A DNA stretch of 64,000 nucleotides from Ilumatobacter sp. (GTDB lineage: Bacteria; Actinomycetota; Acidimicrobiia; Acidimicrobiales; Ilumatobacteraceae). The notes beneath the pieces are model-generated. The model ran no database searches. It saw only the letters and a program-made list of their open reading frames with translations, and was not told where the DNA came from. The DNA lies in NCBI GenBank assembly GCA_007693335.1, contig REDU01000085.1, positions 45,587-109,586 on the forward strand, written 5' to 3'. Below are positions 42,799-52,917 of this stretch, one piece after another. Both the position numbers and the translations under genes were made by a program. Position 1 is the first letter of the stretch; each line of letters begins with the position of its first letter.

Positions 42799-44946
42799 TC
42801 AGGATTTGGTCAGGAAGGACTCGTCACGGTCGGTGAACAACAGGTCGAGTTCGTCGCGCAGCGTGGGATGGTCGCTCAGCTCCGGGTCGGCGTCGACGAT
42901 CTCGAACGCGGCGTCACGCGCCAGCTTCACCAGCTCACGGTCGCGCCGCAGCGACGCCAGCTTGAGGTCGCTGCGGCCCTTCTGCGAACTCGACATGAGC
43001 GTGCCCTCGCCCCGGAGGTCGAGATCGACCTCGGCCAGCTCGAAGCCGTCGGTGGATGCCACCAGCGCGGCCACCCGGGGGTTCTGACCCGACGAGTCGA
43101 CCTCCAGCACTTCACTCTGTGGACGGGTGACCAGCCAGCACCGCGACGCGTGGGCGCCACGACCGACCCGACCTCGCAGCTGGTGCAGCTGGGCGATGCC
43201 GAAGCGGTCGGCGTCGAGGATCACCATGATCGTTGCGTTGGGGACGTCCACCCCCACCTCGATCACCGTGGTGGCCACGAGCACGTCGAGCCCACCGGCG
43301 CGGAACAGGTCCATCGTCAGCTGCTTCTCGGCCGGGCCGAGTCGACCGTGCAGCAGGCCGAGCCGCAGACCAGCCAACTCACCCTCGGCGAGCCGGGTGA
43401 ACGTCTCCTCGGCCGACGCCACCTCGAGCTTCTCGCTCTCGTCGATCAGTGGGCAGACCACATAGGCCTGCCGGCCATCGGCCACCTCCGCCCTGACGTC
43501 GTCCCACACCTCGGCTTCCCCCGCGACACCCACCGCAGCCCGGGTCACGATCGGCGTCCGCCCGGGTGGGAGCTCGTCGAGCACGCTCACGTCGAGATCG
43601 CCGTACACGGTCATGGCCGCCGTGCGGGGGATGGGCGTGGCGGTCATGACGAGCAGGTCGGGCACTGCGCCCGAGGACTTGTCACGCAGCGCGGCGCGCT
43701 GCTCGACGCCGAAGCGGTGCTGCTCGTCCACCACGACCGCTCCGAGGCTCCGGAACGCGACGCCCTCCTGGATGAGTGCATGGGTACCGATCACGATGTC
43801 GACGGTGCCGTCGGCCATGCCGGCCAGCACGTCTCGACGATCGGCCCCCGACACCCGGTTCGTGAGCAGCTCGACACGGAGAGGACGATCACCGAAGAGG
43901 TTGTCGGGATCGGGCACCATGAGCCCGTCGAGGAGCTGACGAACCCCCGTGGCGTGCTGCTCGGCCAACACCTCCGTGGGCGCCATCAGCGCGCCCTGAT
44001 GACCGCCCTGCACCGCCACCAGCAGCGTCGACACCGCCACCACTGTCTTGCCGGAACCCACATCGCCCTGCAGGAGCCGGTGCATCGGGTGCGGAGCCGC
44101 GAGATCGGCCTCGATCTCGGCGACGGCCCGGCGCTGCGCGCCGGTGAGCGGGAACGACAGCGACTCGTGGAACCGTCGCACGAACTCTCCGTCGAGCACG
44201 TGCGACACACCGCGGGCATCGCGCTCGAGCACCCGCTTGCGCAACACCAACAGCAACTGGACCCGGAGCAGCTCGTCGAACGCCAACCGACGGCGAGCGC
44301 TCTCCTTGTCGTGCATCGTCTCGGGGAGATGGATCGAGCGGAGCGCAGCGGCCCGCTCGACCAGCCCGAGGCGGCGCAGCACGGCGACCGGGACCGGGTC
44401 GGCGATGCCGCGCTCCGCGCACCGACGCAGCGCCTCCTCGACGAACGCGGCGAGTTCCCAGGTGGCCAGCTGCACCTTCTCGCTCTGTGGGTAGATCGGC
44501 ACGATCCGACCGGTGCGGTCACCGATCAGGTCGACCACCGGATTGGCCATCTGCAGACCGCCCCGGTACGCCGAGGCCTTCCCGTACAGCGCCACCTGCA
44601 ACCCCTGGCGCAGCTGCTTCTCACGCCACGGCTGGTTGAAGAACACGACCTCCATCCGCCCGGAGCCGTCGCCCACCTGGGCGGTCACCATCGTGCGACG
44701 GTTCCTGGTGGTGCGCTTCTGCACCGAGCGGACGGTCACCAGCACCAGCGCGTCGCGGTCGATCTCGAGATCGGCGATCCGCGCCTCGCTCGTCCGGTCG
44801 ACCCACCGGCGGGGATAGGTGGTGACCAGGTCGAGCACCGACTCGATCCCGAACGACGACAGCGCGCTGCGCTTCCGCTCCCCCACGCCCTTCAGGCGAC
44901 CGACATCGATGCCGTCGAGTTCACGGAAGGTGATCTCCCCCGTCAT
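42799..44946 (-). CDS. recG: ATP-dependent DNA helicase RecG
   Basis: 715 aa. Rescues stalled replication forks. N-terminal wedge/OB domain (LVTTYPRRWVDRT, VTAQVGDGSGRMEVVFFNQPW), then helicase motifs: Walker A LLQGDVGSGKTVVA, motif II VVVDEQHRFGVEQR (DEQH), motif III MTATPIPRT, and motif VI QLRGRVGRG. Full length for the family. ATG 44946 overlaps the stop of fakA by 4 bp (ATGA). Confidence 0.96.
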   Translation of the reverse strand: MTGEITFRELDGIDVGRLKGVGERKRSALSSFGIESVLDLVTTYPRRWVDRTSEARIADLEIDRDALVLVTVRSVQKRTTRNRRTMVTAQVGDGSGRMEVVFFNQPWREKQLRQGLQVALYGKASAYRGGLQMANPVVDLIGDRTGRIVPIYPQSEKVQLATWELAAFVEEALRRCAERGIADPVPVAVLRRLGLVERAAALRSIHLPETMHDKESARRRLAFDELLRVQLLLVLRKRVLERDARGVSHVLDGEFVRRFHESLSFPLTGAQRRAVAEIEADLAAPHPMHRLLQGDVGSGKTVVAVSTLLVAVQGGHQGALMAPTEVLAEQHATGVRQLLDGLMVPDPDNLFGDRPLRVELLTNRVSGADRRDVLAGMADGTVDIVIGTHALIQEGVAFRSLGAVVVDEQHRFGVEQRAALRDKSSGAVPDLLVMTATPIPRTAAMTVYGDLDVSVLDELPPGRTPIVTRAAVGVAGEAEVWDDVRAEVADGRQAYVVCPLIDESEKLEVASAEETFTRLAEGELAGLRLGLLHGRLGPAEKQLTMDLFRAGGLDVLVATTVIEVGVDVPNATIMVILDADRFGIAQLHQLRGRVGRGAHASRCWLVTRPQSEVLEVDSSGQNPRVAALVASTDGFELAEVDLDLRGEGTLMSSSQKGRSDLKLASLRRDRELVKLARDAAFEIVDADPELSDHPTLRDELDLLFTDRDESFLTKS

Positions 44947-46670
44947 TCGACGCCGAACAGGTACGGGTACAGCGGCTGGCCGCCCTCGTGCACCTCGACC
45001 TCGACATCACCGTGTCGATCGGCCAGCCATGCCAGGAGCGACGCGGTGACGTCGGGATCGGCGTCGGAGCCGGTCACGATGGTGAGCAGCTCGCGATCTG
45101 CACCGAGCAGGTGATCGAGCAGGGCGGTCGTGGCCGGCACCAGCGCCGCATCGACCGCCACGATGCCGTCGCCGGCCACCAGGCCCATCCAGTCACCCTT
45201 CCCCACCGGACCTGCAGCACTCGCGCTCGCACGCACCGCCCGTGTGACCTCGCCCGTGGCCACCGTCGAGATGCTGGCGCTCATCTGCTCGTGGTTCACG
45301 TCGACCTCGGCGTCGGCGTCGAACGCCACCAGCGCGGCCAGCGCCTCGGGCATCGAGCGCGTCGGGACGACCCGCACCGACTTGGAGGTGAGTCCGTCGA
45401 CCTGCTCGGCCACCGCGATGATGTTCTTGTTGTTCGGCAGCACCACCACGGAACGGGCCGGGGCCCGCTCGACCGCCTCCAGGAGCTCCGACGTGGACGG
45501 GTTGATGGTCTGGCCACCCGACACGATCCCGGTCACGCCCAGGTCACGGAACAGCGTCGCGAGCCCACCGCCACTGGCCACCGCCACCACCGCGCACGTG
45601 TCGAGCTCGCTCACCTCGGCCCCGGCGATGGCGGCGTCACGAACAGCGTGTTCCTCGGCCATCTCCTCGAACAGATCGGTCACCCGGATGCGGCGGGGTC
45701 GGCCGTCGAGGTCGAGCGCGACCTCGATGGCGGCACCGATGTCGTTGGTGTGCACGTGGCAGTTCCACAGCCCCTCGCCACCCACGACCACGATCGAGTC
45801 GCCGATCGCCCCCCAACCCTGTTTGAACCGCTCGATGTGCTGATCGTCGAGATCACACAGGTACATCACCTCGTAGCGCTGCTCGCCCACGTCGAGCACA
45901 CCGTTCACACCCGAGACGACCGGACCGTCGCTGCGATCGACGTGACCGACGGGATCACTGCGACCGGACATCATGCGACCGGACATCAGCGGAGCGGCCA
46001 TCTCCGTGTCGAGGTCGGCCAGCGGCACGGGGCGTCCCGTGAGCACGTGCAGCGCGGCGTCGAGGAACAGCAGGAACCCGGCACCACCCGCATCGACCAC
46101 ACCGGCATCTCGCAGCGCCGGCAGCAACTCAGGGGTGCGGGCGAGCGCGTCCTGTCCCGCTGCGTGGGCCGCTTCGACCACCTCGACCAGTGCATCACCC
46201 GCATCGGCAGCCGCAGCGGCCGCGTCGGCGCTCTCGCGGACCACGGTCAGGATCGTGCCCTCCACCGGCTTCAGCACCGCCTGGTACGCCCCCGTCGCGG
46301 CGGCGGTGAGCGCATCGGCGAACCGTCGGGCGCCCTCGGCGCTGCCGTCCGGGGATCTCACCTCCGATGATTTCAGGGTGCTGGCCACCCCACGCAGGAT
46401 CTGGCTGAGGATCACCCCGCTGTTGCCCCGGGCCCCCATGAGCGACCCGTGGCTGATGGCATCGCACGTGGCGGCGAGGTCGTCGGCGGCGGCCGACATC
46501 TCGTCGACCACCGCGTCGAGCGTGCGCGCCATGTTGGTGCCGGTGTCGCCGTCGGGCACCGGGTAGACGTTCAGCAGGTTCAGCAGGGCGGCGTGGTCAC
46601 GAACGGCGTCGCGGAACGACGTCAACAGGTCACGGAGCGCGGCGACGTCGAGGCGGTCGGGGCGGGACAC
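44943..46670 (-). CDS. DAK2/DhaL-domain fatty-acid kinase component (FakA-like)
   Basis: 575 aa. The N-terminal DhaL domain has the metal-ATP loop NVYPVPDGDTGTNM and SLMGARGNSGVILSQILRG. A middle DegV-like domain (YEVMYLCDLDD...) and C-terminal helical part complete the FakA architecture. FakA phosphorylates fatty acids delivered by FakB (DegV) proteins; no fakB is next to it here. Start GTG 46670 with TACGCT 7 nt upstream. It heads the fakA-recG operon. Confidence 0.88.
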   Translation of the reverse strand: MSRPDRLDVAALRDLLTSFRDAVRDHAALLNLLNVYPVPDGDTGTNMARTLDAVVDEMSAAADDLAATCDAISHGSLMGARGNSGVILSQILRGVASTLKSSEVRSPDGSAEGARRFADALTAAATGAYQAVLKPVEGTILTVVRESADAAAAAADAGDALVEVVEAAHAAGQDALARTPELLPALRDAGVVDAGGAGFLLFLDAALHVLTGRPVPLADLDTEMAAPLMSGRMMSGRSDPVGHVDRSDGPVVSGVNGVLDVGEQRYEVMYLCDLDDQHIERFKQGWGAIGDSIVVVGGEGLWNCHVHTNDIGAAIEVALDLDGRPRRIRVTDLFEEMAEEHAVRDAAIAGAEVSELDTCAVVAVASGGGLATLFRDLGVTGIVSGGQTINPSTSELLEAVERAPARSVVVLPNNKNIIAVAEQVDGLTSKSVRVVPTRSMPEALAALVAFDADAEVDVNHEQMSASISTVATGEVTRAVRASASAAGPVGKGDWMGLVAGDGIVAVDAALVPATTALLDHLLGADRELLTIVTGSDADPDVTASLLAWLADRHGDVEVEVHEGGQPLYPYLFGVE

Positions 46671-46677
46671 GGGCGAC

Positions 46678-46683
46678 AGCGTA
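46678..46683 (-). promoter_or_regulatory. -10-like box (TACGCT) for the fakA-recG operon
   Basis: Minus-strand TACGCT 7 nt before GTG 46670, no ribosome-binding site: probable leaderless promoter. Confidence 0.45.
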
Positions 46684-46815
46684 CCGATGGCGGGATGGGC
46701 GGGGTAGTGGGCCCTGGGAGGCCGCTGATAGCCTCCAAACGCTGTTCGTCCGGATCACCCCGATCCGATACCGACGACCCGAGTCGGCACAGACGTCCCC
46801 CAGGAGTGGTTGAGC

Positions 46816-47007
46816 ATGGCATCGAGATGTGAAGTATGTGGCAAGGGCCCGTCGTGGGGCATGTCGGTGTCTCACTCCCACCGGCGTACGAAGCGTCGCT
46901 GGAACCCGAACATCCAGCGTGTCCGCACGGCGGTGCAGGGCGGCACCAAGCGCATGAACGTCTGCACCGGCTGCATCAAGGCCGGCAAGATCGTCAAGGC
47001 CGGCTGA
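46816..47007 (+). CDS. rpmB: 50S ribosomal protein L28 (zinc-binding form)
   Basis: 63 aa, complete. [20 protein letters not shown] opens the L28 fold; CEVC and CTGC give a four-cysteine zinc site (the C+ form). [16 protein letters not shown] is the rRNA-binding core. An AGGAG Shine-Dalgarno lies 10 nt before ATG 46816, the kind of leadered start expected for a ribosomal protein. In-frame ATG is preferred over the TTG at 46810. Confidence 0.96.
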   Translation: MASRCEVCGKGPSWGMSVSHSHRRTKRRWNPNIQRVRTAVQGGTKRMNVCTGCIKAGKIVKAG

Positions 47008-47017
47008 GTCCCCACCC

Positions 47018-47239
47018 ATGCAGGGCGTCATCAAGGCCTACGACCCCTCGACCGGCGACGGTGTCGTGATGTGCGACACCGATCTCGCCGATTACGACCT
47101 CGCGGCCGACGCGCTCGAGGGCTCGCTGTTCCGGATGCTCCGGCAGGGCCAGCGCGTGGTGTTCGAACTCGCTCCCGACGGCACGGCCACCCGCCTCCGG
47201 CTGGGATCCGAGGTCGATATGGGCACCCCCGGTCACTGA
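47018..47239 (+). CDS. Cold-shock-like domain protein
   Basis: 73 aa. [20 protein letters not shown] resembles the RNP1 region of cold-shock domains (KGFGFI replaced by GDGVVM), and the overall spacing ([17 protein letters not shown]) fits a CSD-like OB fold. RNA-binding is therefore plausible though the aromatic RNP residues are poor. It begins 10 bp after rpmB and is likely co-transcribed with it. Confidence 0.7.
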   Translation: MQGVIKAYDPSTGDGVVMCDTDLADYDLAADALEGSLFRMLRQGQRVVFELAPDGTATRLRLGSEVDMGTPGH

Positions 47240-47319
47240 CCATTGCGGCTCGCTTTGTCGCGCCGCCATCCGGCGCGTCAGACTCTGTTCAGAGCACCCG
47301 ACGAGGAGAGCACGACGAC

Positions 47320-49113
47320 ATGAGTGGAACGACCGGCAACGAGCGTCTGAAATCGTGGGTGGCCGACTGGGTGGCCATCACCGAGCCATCCGACGTCTAC
47401 TGGTGCGACGGGTCCGCCGAGGAGTACGAGCGTCTCTGCCAGGAGATGGTCGAAGCGGGCACGTTCACCCGACTCGACGAGGCCAAGCGCCCCAACAGCT
47501 ACTGGGCCCACTCCGATCCGGGCGACGTCGCCCGGGTGGAGGACCGCACGTACATCTGCTCGGAGCAGGAAGCCGACGCCGGCCCGAACAACAACTGGCG
47601 TGATCCCGCCGAGATGCGCGCCGAGATGACCGAGCTGTACCGCGGTTCGATGCGCGGCCGCACGATGTACGTGGTGCCGTTCTCCATGGGCCCGCTCGGC
47701 TCACCCATCGCCCACATCGGCGTGCAGCTCACCGATTCGCCGTACGTGGCGGTCAACATGCGGATCATGACCCGCATGGGCCAGGGCGCCCTCGACGTGC
47801 TCGGCGACGGGCAGTGGGTGCCCTGTGTGCACTCGGTGGGAGCCCCCCTGGCCGATGGCCAGGCCGACGTGCCGTGGCCGTGCAACCCCGACAACAAGTA
47901 CATCGTGCACTTCCCCGAGACCCGTGAGATCTGGTCGTACGGATCGGGCTACGGCGGCAACGCGCTGCTCGGCAAGAAGTGCTTCGCGCTGCGCATCGCC
48001 TCGGTGATGGCGCGCGACGACGGATGGTTGGCCGAGCACATGCTGATCCTCAAGCTCACCAACCCCGAGGGCGAGTCGAAGTACATCGCGGGCGCGTTCC
48101 CGTCGGCGTGCGGCAAGACGAACCTGGCGATGCTGGTGCCGACCATCCCGGGCTGGACCGCAGAGACCATCGGCGACGACATCTGCTGGATGAAGTTCGG
48201 CGAAGATGGCCGGCTCTACGCGATCAACCCGGAGGCCGGTTTCTTCGGTGTGGCGCCGGGCACCGGCTACGCCACCAACGCCAACGCGATGGAGACGCTC
48301 TGGGGCAACTCGATCTTCACCAACACCGCGCTGACCCCCGATGGCGACGTGTGGTGGGAGGACATGTCCGACACCCCTCCGGCCCGGGCCACCGACTGGC
48401 GGGGCAACCCGTGGACCCCCGAGTCCGACACACCGGCCGCCCATCCCAACGCCCGCTTCACCACCCCTGCGTCGCAGTGTCCGTCGATCGCGCCGGAGTG
48501 GGAGGATCCCGCCGGCGTGCCGATCTCAGCCATCATGTTCGGTGGTCGGCGCCGCACCACCGTGCCGCTGGTGACCGAGGCGTACGACTGGGAGCACGGC
48601 GTGTTCATGGGCTCGATCATGGCGTCGGAGACCACGGCCGCCCAGGCCGGCGCGGTGGGCAAGCTCCGCTTCGACCCGATGGCGATGCTGCCGTTCTGCG
48701 GCTACAACTTCGCCGACTACTTCGCCCACTGGCTGGCGATGGGGAAGGCCACCGATCCGGCCAACCTGCCGAAGCTCTTCTTCGTCAACTGGTTCCGCCG
48801 TGACGACGACGGCCGCTTCCTGTGGCCCGGCTTCGGCGAGAACAGCCGCGTGCTGAAGTGGGTGTTCGAGCGGGTGGACGGCACCGTCGGCGCCATCGAC
48901 ACCCCGATCGGGCGCCTGCCGAGCACCGACGATCTCGACACCGACGGGCTGGACATGCCCGCCAGTGATCTCGACGAGATCCTGTCGGTCGACACCGAGG
49001 GCTGGCTGGCAGCGATCCCACAGATCCGCGAGCACTACGCCGTGTTCGGCGACAAGCTGCCCGCCAGCCTGCCCGTGGCCGTCGACACCCTCGAGGCCAG
49101 ACTCAGTTCCTGA
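47320..49113 (+). CDS. pckG: Phosphoenolpyruvate carboxykinase (GTP)
   Basis: 597 aa. Converts oxaloacetate and GTP to PEP. P-loop [15 protein letters not shown] carries the reactive cysteine; metal-binding and PEP-site blocks [18 protein letters not shown] and [11 protein letters not shown] are present; NWFRR and [13 protein letters not shown] near the C-terminus bind the guanine. Start ATG 47320 has a GAGGAG Shine-Dalgarno about 10 nt upstream. Full length for the GTP enzyme. Confidence 0.97.
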   Translation: MSGTTGNERLKSWVADWVAITEPSDVYWCDGSAEEYERLCQEMVEAGTFTRLDEAKRPNSYWAHSDPGDVARVEDRTYICSEQEADAGPNNNWRDPAEMRAEMTELYRGSMRGRTMYVVPFSMGPLGSPIAHIGVQLTDSPYVAVNMRIMTRMGQGALDVLGDGQWVPCVHSVGAPLADGQADVPWPCNPDNKYIVHFPETREIWSYGSGYGGNALLGKKCFALRIASVMARDDGWLAEHMLILKLTNPEGESKYIAGAFPSACGKTNLAMLVPTIPGWTAETIGDDICWMKFGEDGRLYAINPEAGFFGVAPGTGYATNANAMETLWGNSIFTNTALTPDGDVWWEDMSDTPPARATDWRGNPWTPESDTPAAHPNARFTTPASQCPSIAPEWEDPAGVPISAIMFGGRRRTTVPLVTEAYDWEHGVFMGSIMASETTAAQAGAVGKLRFDPMAMLPFCGYNFADYFAHWLAMGKATDPANLPKLFFVNWFRRDDDGRFLWPGFGENSRVLKWVFERVDGTVGAIDTPIGRLPSTDDLDTDGLDMPASDLDEILSVDTEGWLAAIPQIREHYAVFGDKLPASLPVAVDTLEARLSS

Positions 49114-49153
49114 ACGTGTCGGGAGACGGCCGGTCGGGCGACGAGCGCTCGGG

Positions 49154-49510
49154 CTACAGGTAGAGGTTGCGGAGGCCGAGCCCCATGATGAACAGACACC
49201 CCACGCCGTAGAGAAGGTACTCCTTGCCGCGCATGAACGGGCTGTTGCGGTAGCTGTAGAGGATGCCCACGGCGATGATGGCCGAGAAGCCGTACAGCGC
49301 GTGGAACTGGTCCAGTTCGACACCTGGGTCCCCGACCAACACGACGCCGGTGAACGCCGACGCGAATGCGAGCAGCTGACCGACCACGATCACGGCCCAC
49401 AGCGGGCGACCGCCCAGCGTCGAGAACCGATGCGCCAGCAGCGCCCACACCCCAGCGGCGGCGTTCACACCGATCAACGCCCACCCCACGTACTCGTGCC
49501 AGGCACGCAC
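49154..49510 (-). CDS. Small membrane protein, four helices, unknown function
   Basis: 118 aa with four hydrophobic segments (WALIGVNAAAGVWALLA; AVIVVGQLLAFASAFTGVVLV; ALYGFSAIIAVGILYSY; YLLYGVGCLFIMGLGL). No known family recognised. It starts at GTG 49510, 7 bp after the lipoprotein stop, so it is in an operon with it. Possibly an accessory of that lipoprotein. Confidence 0.75.
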   Translation of the reverse strand: MRAWHEYVGWALIGVNAAAGVWALLAHRFSTLGGRPLWAVIVVGQLLAFASAFTGVVLVGDPGVELDQFHALYGFSAIIAVGILYSYRNSPFMRGKEYLLYGVGCLFIMGLGLRNLYL

Positions 49511-49517
49511 GGTCAGG

Positions 49518-50267
49518 TCACTCGCCGCAGAAGTAGCCGCTGAACATCTCGGTGACGACGTCGTCGTCGGCCAACCCGGTGAGGAAACCGAAGAAGTCCT
49601 CCTCGAGCTCGAAGCTCGGCGAGAACAGCTCTTCGTCGCCCTCGTAGAGCGCGACGTCGGGGTACGCAGCCTGCAGATCGGCCACGGGCGTGCCGAGGCC
49701 GACTCCCTCGTCGGTGCGGAGACCCTGCGGCTCACCGCCGATCTGACCGTCGAGGCCGTACTGCCAGGCGTACACGTGACGCCGCCCCGAGGCGAACGAG
49801 GACACGTCGCCGAACGACAGGCGCAGCACACCCCACTCGATCCGCCGGATCTGCTCGCCGGGACACAGCGCGAACTCATCGGAGTCGATCCAACCGGAGT
49901 CGGCCGTGGGCGACCCCAGGAACGACGCCAGGTAGTCGATCACGCCGTCGGGCTCGGCGCCGAAGGTCGCTGCACCCAGTCCGCCGGATCGCAGCACCAG
50001 CTCTCGCACCACCGCTGGCTCGGTCGTGGTCGTGGGCTCGGTGGTGGTGGCCTCTGGTTCGGTGGTCGAGGTGGTCGGCGCCTCGGTGGTGGCGGGCGTC
50101 GTCGTGGTCGTGGTGGTCGTGGTCGTGGTCGTGCTGGTCGTGGTCGGCAGAGCGACCTCGACCGTGGCGGGCGGTGAGCTGGTCGATTGCGAACAGGCCG
50201 ACGACACGAGAAGGAGCGAGAGCGTGAGCAACGCCGCCCCGTGGGCGACGAAGGACGGACGGTTCAT
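49518..50267 (-). CDS. Lipoprotein with Thr-rich linker, unknown function
   Basis: 249 aa. Signal peptide LLTLSLLLVSSAC gives a lipobox, so it is exported and lipid-anchored. Residues about 35-85 are a Thr-rich low-complexity linker (long runs of Thr, TTEAPTTSTTEPEATTTEP) that sets a C-terminal globular domain away from the membrane. That domain (LRSGGLGAATFGAEPDGVIDY ... SGYFCGE) has two cysteines and is not recognised. DNA at about 50030-50160 is a GTGGTC-rich repeat tract encoding the linker. ATG 50267. Confidence 0.8.
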   Translation of the reverse strand: MNRPSFVAHGAALLTLSLLLVSSACSQSTSSPPATVEVALPTTTSTTTTTTTTTTTTPATTEAPTTSTTEPEATTTEPTTTTEPAVVRELVLRSGGLGAATFGAEPDGVIDYLASFLGSPTADSGWIDSDEFALCPGEQIRRIEWGVLRLSFGDVSSFASGRRHVYAWQYGLDGQIGGEPQGLRTDEGVGLGTPVADLQAAYPDVALYEGDEELFSPSFELEEDFFGFLTGLADDDVVTEMFSGYFCGE

Positions 50268-50339
50268 GGCGACAGTCTGGCCGTCGAGGACCACGTTGCG
50301 ACGGATCCCCGGCACCCCAGGATGACGCAGATCGCGGCC

Positions 50340-50891
50340 TCAGCGGATCAACGTGTCGGCCTCGACACCGCCCTCGACGAGCCGCAGCACCCCGTCGACC
50401 ACCTCGACCGTGGTGACCGAGGTGTTGTCGAGGCTCCGGATCACCAGCCGGTCATCGTCGAGGCAGGCACCGATCACGGCGTTGATCGCCACGAAGTGGG
50501 AGAACACGATCGTGTCGCGCTCGCAACGGCGCACCCGGTCGACCACGCCGTTGCGGAACGAGGTGTAGCGCGGCCCCAGATCGGCCCAGGTCCCGGTCAT
50601 GGCGGCCCGCAGCCAGGCGACACGTTCAGACTGCGGCACACCCTCGGGTGAGGGGATCTCGGCCACGGCATCGGTCACCTCGGCCTCGGTCCCCCACGCC
50701 ACGCACAGCGGCTCGGCCGTGCTCACACACCGCTGCAGCGGGCTCGTGAGCACGTCGAGGGGTCCGAGCGGGGCGAGGCGGACCGCCAGCGCTCGTGCCT
50801 GATCCCACCCGAACTCGTCGAGATCGGGATCGACGTGGGCATCCCACCCGGCTTCGGCACGGCCGTGCCGCACCAGACGCACCAACGTCAT
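50340..50891 (-). CDS. Histidine phosphatase family protein
   Basis: 183 aa. VRLVRHGRAEAGW carries the RHG motif with the phosphorylated His; LTSPLQRCVSTAEPL the Arg; FSHFVAINAV the second His. The family removes phosphate from small molecules or proteins. ATG 50891 overlaps the PIG-L stop by 4 bp, so it belongs to the operon that starts at the CoA-transferase. Confidence 0.9.
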   Translation of the reverse strand: MTLVRLVRHGRAEAGWDAHVDPDLDEFGWDQARALAVRLAPLGPLDVLTSPLQRCVSTAEPLCVAWGTEAEVTDAVAEIPSPEGVPQSERVAWLRAAMTGTWADLGPRYTSFRNGVVDRVRRCERDTIVFSHFVAINAVIGACLDDDRLVIRSLDNTSVTTVEVVDGVLRLVEGGVEADTLIR

Positions 50892-51736
50892 CCGTTCGGC
50901 CCGTCGAAGAGCCAACCGCGACGCATCCCCGGCGCGCGACCGCGCTCGATGAACCACTCGAGACCGAACGCCGCGGCGAACTGCTCATCGCCCATCGCGA
51001 GGAAGAAGTCGGAGTCGGACACCTGACTGCGGTGGCACCTGATCGCGTTCCGCTTCGCCCCCACGTGGGCCGACACGTCCACCTCGAGCGTCAGCTCGGC
51101 CTCCGGGGTGCCGAACGGGTTGCCGTCGTCGGCCGGGGCCTCGGGATCGAAGTCGGCGGGACCCGGACCCCCGGCGTCAGCGTCGGCGCCGGCGAACTCG
51201 GCTGACCCCGCTGCGGCGGCGATGAGCCGGGTCATCGCGTCACGGTTCATGGTGGCCTCGAACACCCGCATCGTCGACAACTCGGCCGCCACCAGCTCGG
51301 CAGCACGCGCACCGACGAGGTGCACCTTGACGTGGTCGGGGTGTCCGTAGTTGCCGTGCCAGTCGTAGGTGGTGAGCACGTCGGGTGCCTCGTCGCGCAG
51401 CACCGCCGCCAACCGCTCGGCGGCTTCGTCGAGATCGGCGGCGTGGAAGCTGTCCTCGCTGCCGTTCTGCTCCCATCCGGTCATGCCGGAGTCGGCGTAG
51501 CCGAGGAACTCGACGCGATCGGCACCGAGCACCTCGGCCGAGCGCATCGTCTCGATGCGACGCCGGTCGGCCAGCGTCTCGCCCTCGGCCAGATCGTCGG
51601 GCGTCTCCCCGTGCCGACCGTCGGTGGCCACCACCAGCACCACCCGGTGCCCGTCGGCGTGCGCCCTGGCCATCGATCCACCGGTGGCGATCGCCTCGTC
51701 GTCGGGATGGGCGTGGAAGCAGACCAGCGTGCCCAT
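50888..51736 (-). CDS. PIG-L (N-acetylglucosaminyl deacetylase) family protein
   Basis: 282 aa. Zinc-site motif AHPDDE at about residues 9-14 and the downstream HPDHVKVH give the metal ligands. In actinobacteria this family includes MshB and Mca of mycothiol metabolism, and others acting on sugar amides or amine conjugates; which one is unclear. Overlaps the CoA-transferase stop by 1 bp (TGATG) and the phosphatase start by 4 bp. Confidence 0.88.
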   Translation of the reverse strand: MGTLVCFHAHPDDEAIATGGSMARAHADGHRVVLVVATDGRHGETPDDLAEGETLADRRRIETMRSAEVLGADRVEFLGYADSGMTGWEQNGSEDSFHAADLDEAAERLAAVLRDEAPDVLTTYDWHGNYGHPDHVKVHLVGARAAELVAAELSTMRVFEATMNRDAMTRLIAAAAGSAEFAGADADAGGPGPADFDPEAPADDGNPFGTPEAELTLEVDVSAHVGAKRNAIRCHRSQVSDSDFFLAMGDEQFAAAFGLEWFIERGRAPGMRRGWLFDGPNG

Positions 51737-52908
51737 CAGGCCTGAGCGGCTGCTCCGGTCTCGAGCAACGAGTCGACGTGGGCGGCGTCGAGACCCCAGT
51801 CGGTCAGCACGTCACGGGTGTGCTGGCCCGGATGAGCCGGCGGGAGATCGACCTCGGCCGAGGTCCGGCTGAAGCGGGGCGCAGGGGCCGGTTGGCGCTG
51901 ACCGGCCACCTCGACGAACGTGCCCCGCTCGACGTTGTGCGGATGCTCGGCGGCCTCGCCCATCGTGAGGACCGGGGCGAAGCACACGTCGGTGCCCTCC
52001 ATCAGCTCGCACCACTCGTCGCGGGTCTTCGACGCGAACACGGCCGCGAGCCGCTCCTTCAGCGCGCCCCACTCCGACTTGTCCATCTGCTTCGCGAACT
52101 CGACGTCCCCCTCGAGGCCGGTGAGACGGAGCAGTTCGGCGTAGAACTGCGGCTCGATCGAGCCGATCGACACGTACGCGCCGTCGGCACACTGGTAGAC
52201 GTCGTAGAAGTGGGCGCCGGTGTCGAGCAGGTTGGTGCCGCGCCCGTTCTGATCGAACATGCCGATGGTCGAGAACGCCCAGAACATCGACATCAGCACG
52301 GCAGCACCGTCGACCATGGCGGTGTCGACCACCTGGCCACGTCCACTGCGCTGGGCCTCGAGCAGGGCGCACACGACGCCGTACGCGAGGAACATGCCGC
52401 CGCCACCGAAGTCACCCACCATGTTGAGGGGAGGGGTCGGGGGCTCACCGGCACGGCCGAAGTGCGCGAGCGCACCCGCCAGCGCGATGTAGTTGATGTC
52501 GTGACCGGCGGACTGCGCGTACGGGCCCTCCTGACCCCATCCGGTCATGCGGCCGTAGACGAGCTTCGGGTTCCGCTCGAGGCAGACATCGGGGCCGACA
52601 CCCAAGCGCTCCATGACACCGGGACGGAACCCCTCGATGATCGCGTCGGCCGAGCCGACCAGGTCGAGCAGCGCCGCCACGCCGTCAGGGTGCTTCAGAT
52701 CGAGCGCCACGTTGCGACGACCGCGCAGCAGCACGTCGTAGTGGGCACCATCGGGCGCTGGGCCGCGCACGGCTCCTGCCCGATCGACGCGCACGACCTC
52801 GGCGCCCATGTCGGCCAGCATCATGGCGGCGAAGGGCCCCGGGCCGATCCCGGCGATCTCGATGACTCGGTAGCCGGTCAGCGGACCGGTGGAAACGGGT
52901 GATGACAT
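51736..52908 (-). CDS. CoA transferase, CaiB/BaiF family (alpha-methylacyl-CoA racemase-like)
   Basis: 390 aa. CoA-binding [21 protein letters not shown], the pair His and Asp of racemase-type members in [10 protein letters not shown] and [11 protein letters not shown], and [13 protein letters not shown]. These residues favour alpha-methylacyl-CoA racemase, which equilibrates the methyl branch of acyl-CoAs, over CoA transfer. A strong AGGAGG ribosome-binding site precedes ATG 52908. It is 9 bp downstream of the hydrolase gene. Confidence 0.9.
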   Translation of the reverse strand: MSSPVSTGPLTGYRVIEIAGIGPGPFAAMMLADMGAEVVRVDRAGAVRGPAPDGAHYDVLLRGRRNVALDLKHPDGVAALLDLVGSADAIIEGFRPGVMERLGVGPDVCLERNPKLVYGRMTGWGQEGPYAQSAGHDINYIALAGALAHFGRAGEPPTPPLNMVGDFGGGGMFLAYGVVCALLEAQRSGRGQVVDTAMVDGAAVLMSMFWAFSTIGMFDQNGRGTNLLDTGAHFYDVYQCADGAYVSIGSIEPQFYAELLRLTGLEGDVEFAKQMDKSEWGALKERLAAVFASKTRDEWCELMEGTDVCFAPVLTMGEAAEHPHNVERGTFVEVAGQRQPAPAPRFSRTSAEVDLPPAHPGQHTRDVLTDWGLDAAHVDSLLETGAAAQA

Positions 52909-52917
52909 GGCTCCTCC

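Noticed and set aside
42868..45114. 748-residue plus-strand frame opposite recG
   Set aside because: Antisense shadow of recG and fakA; His/Arg/Glu-rich with no recognisable domain.
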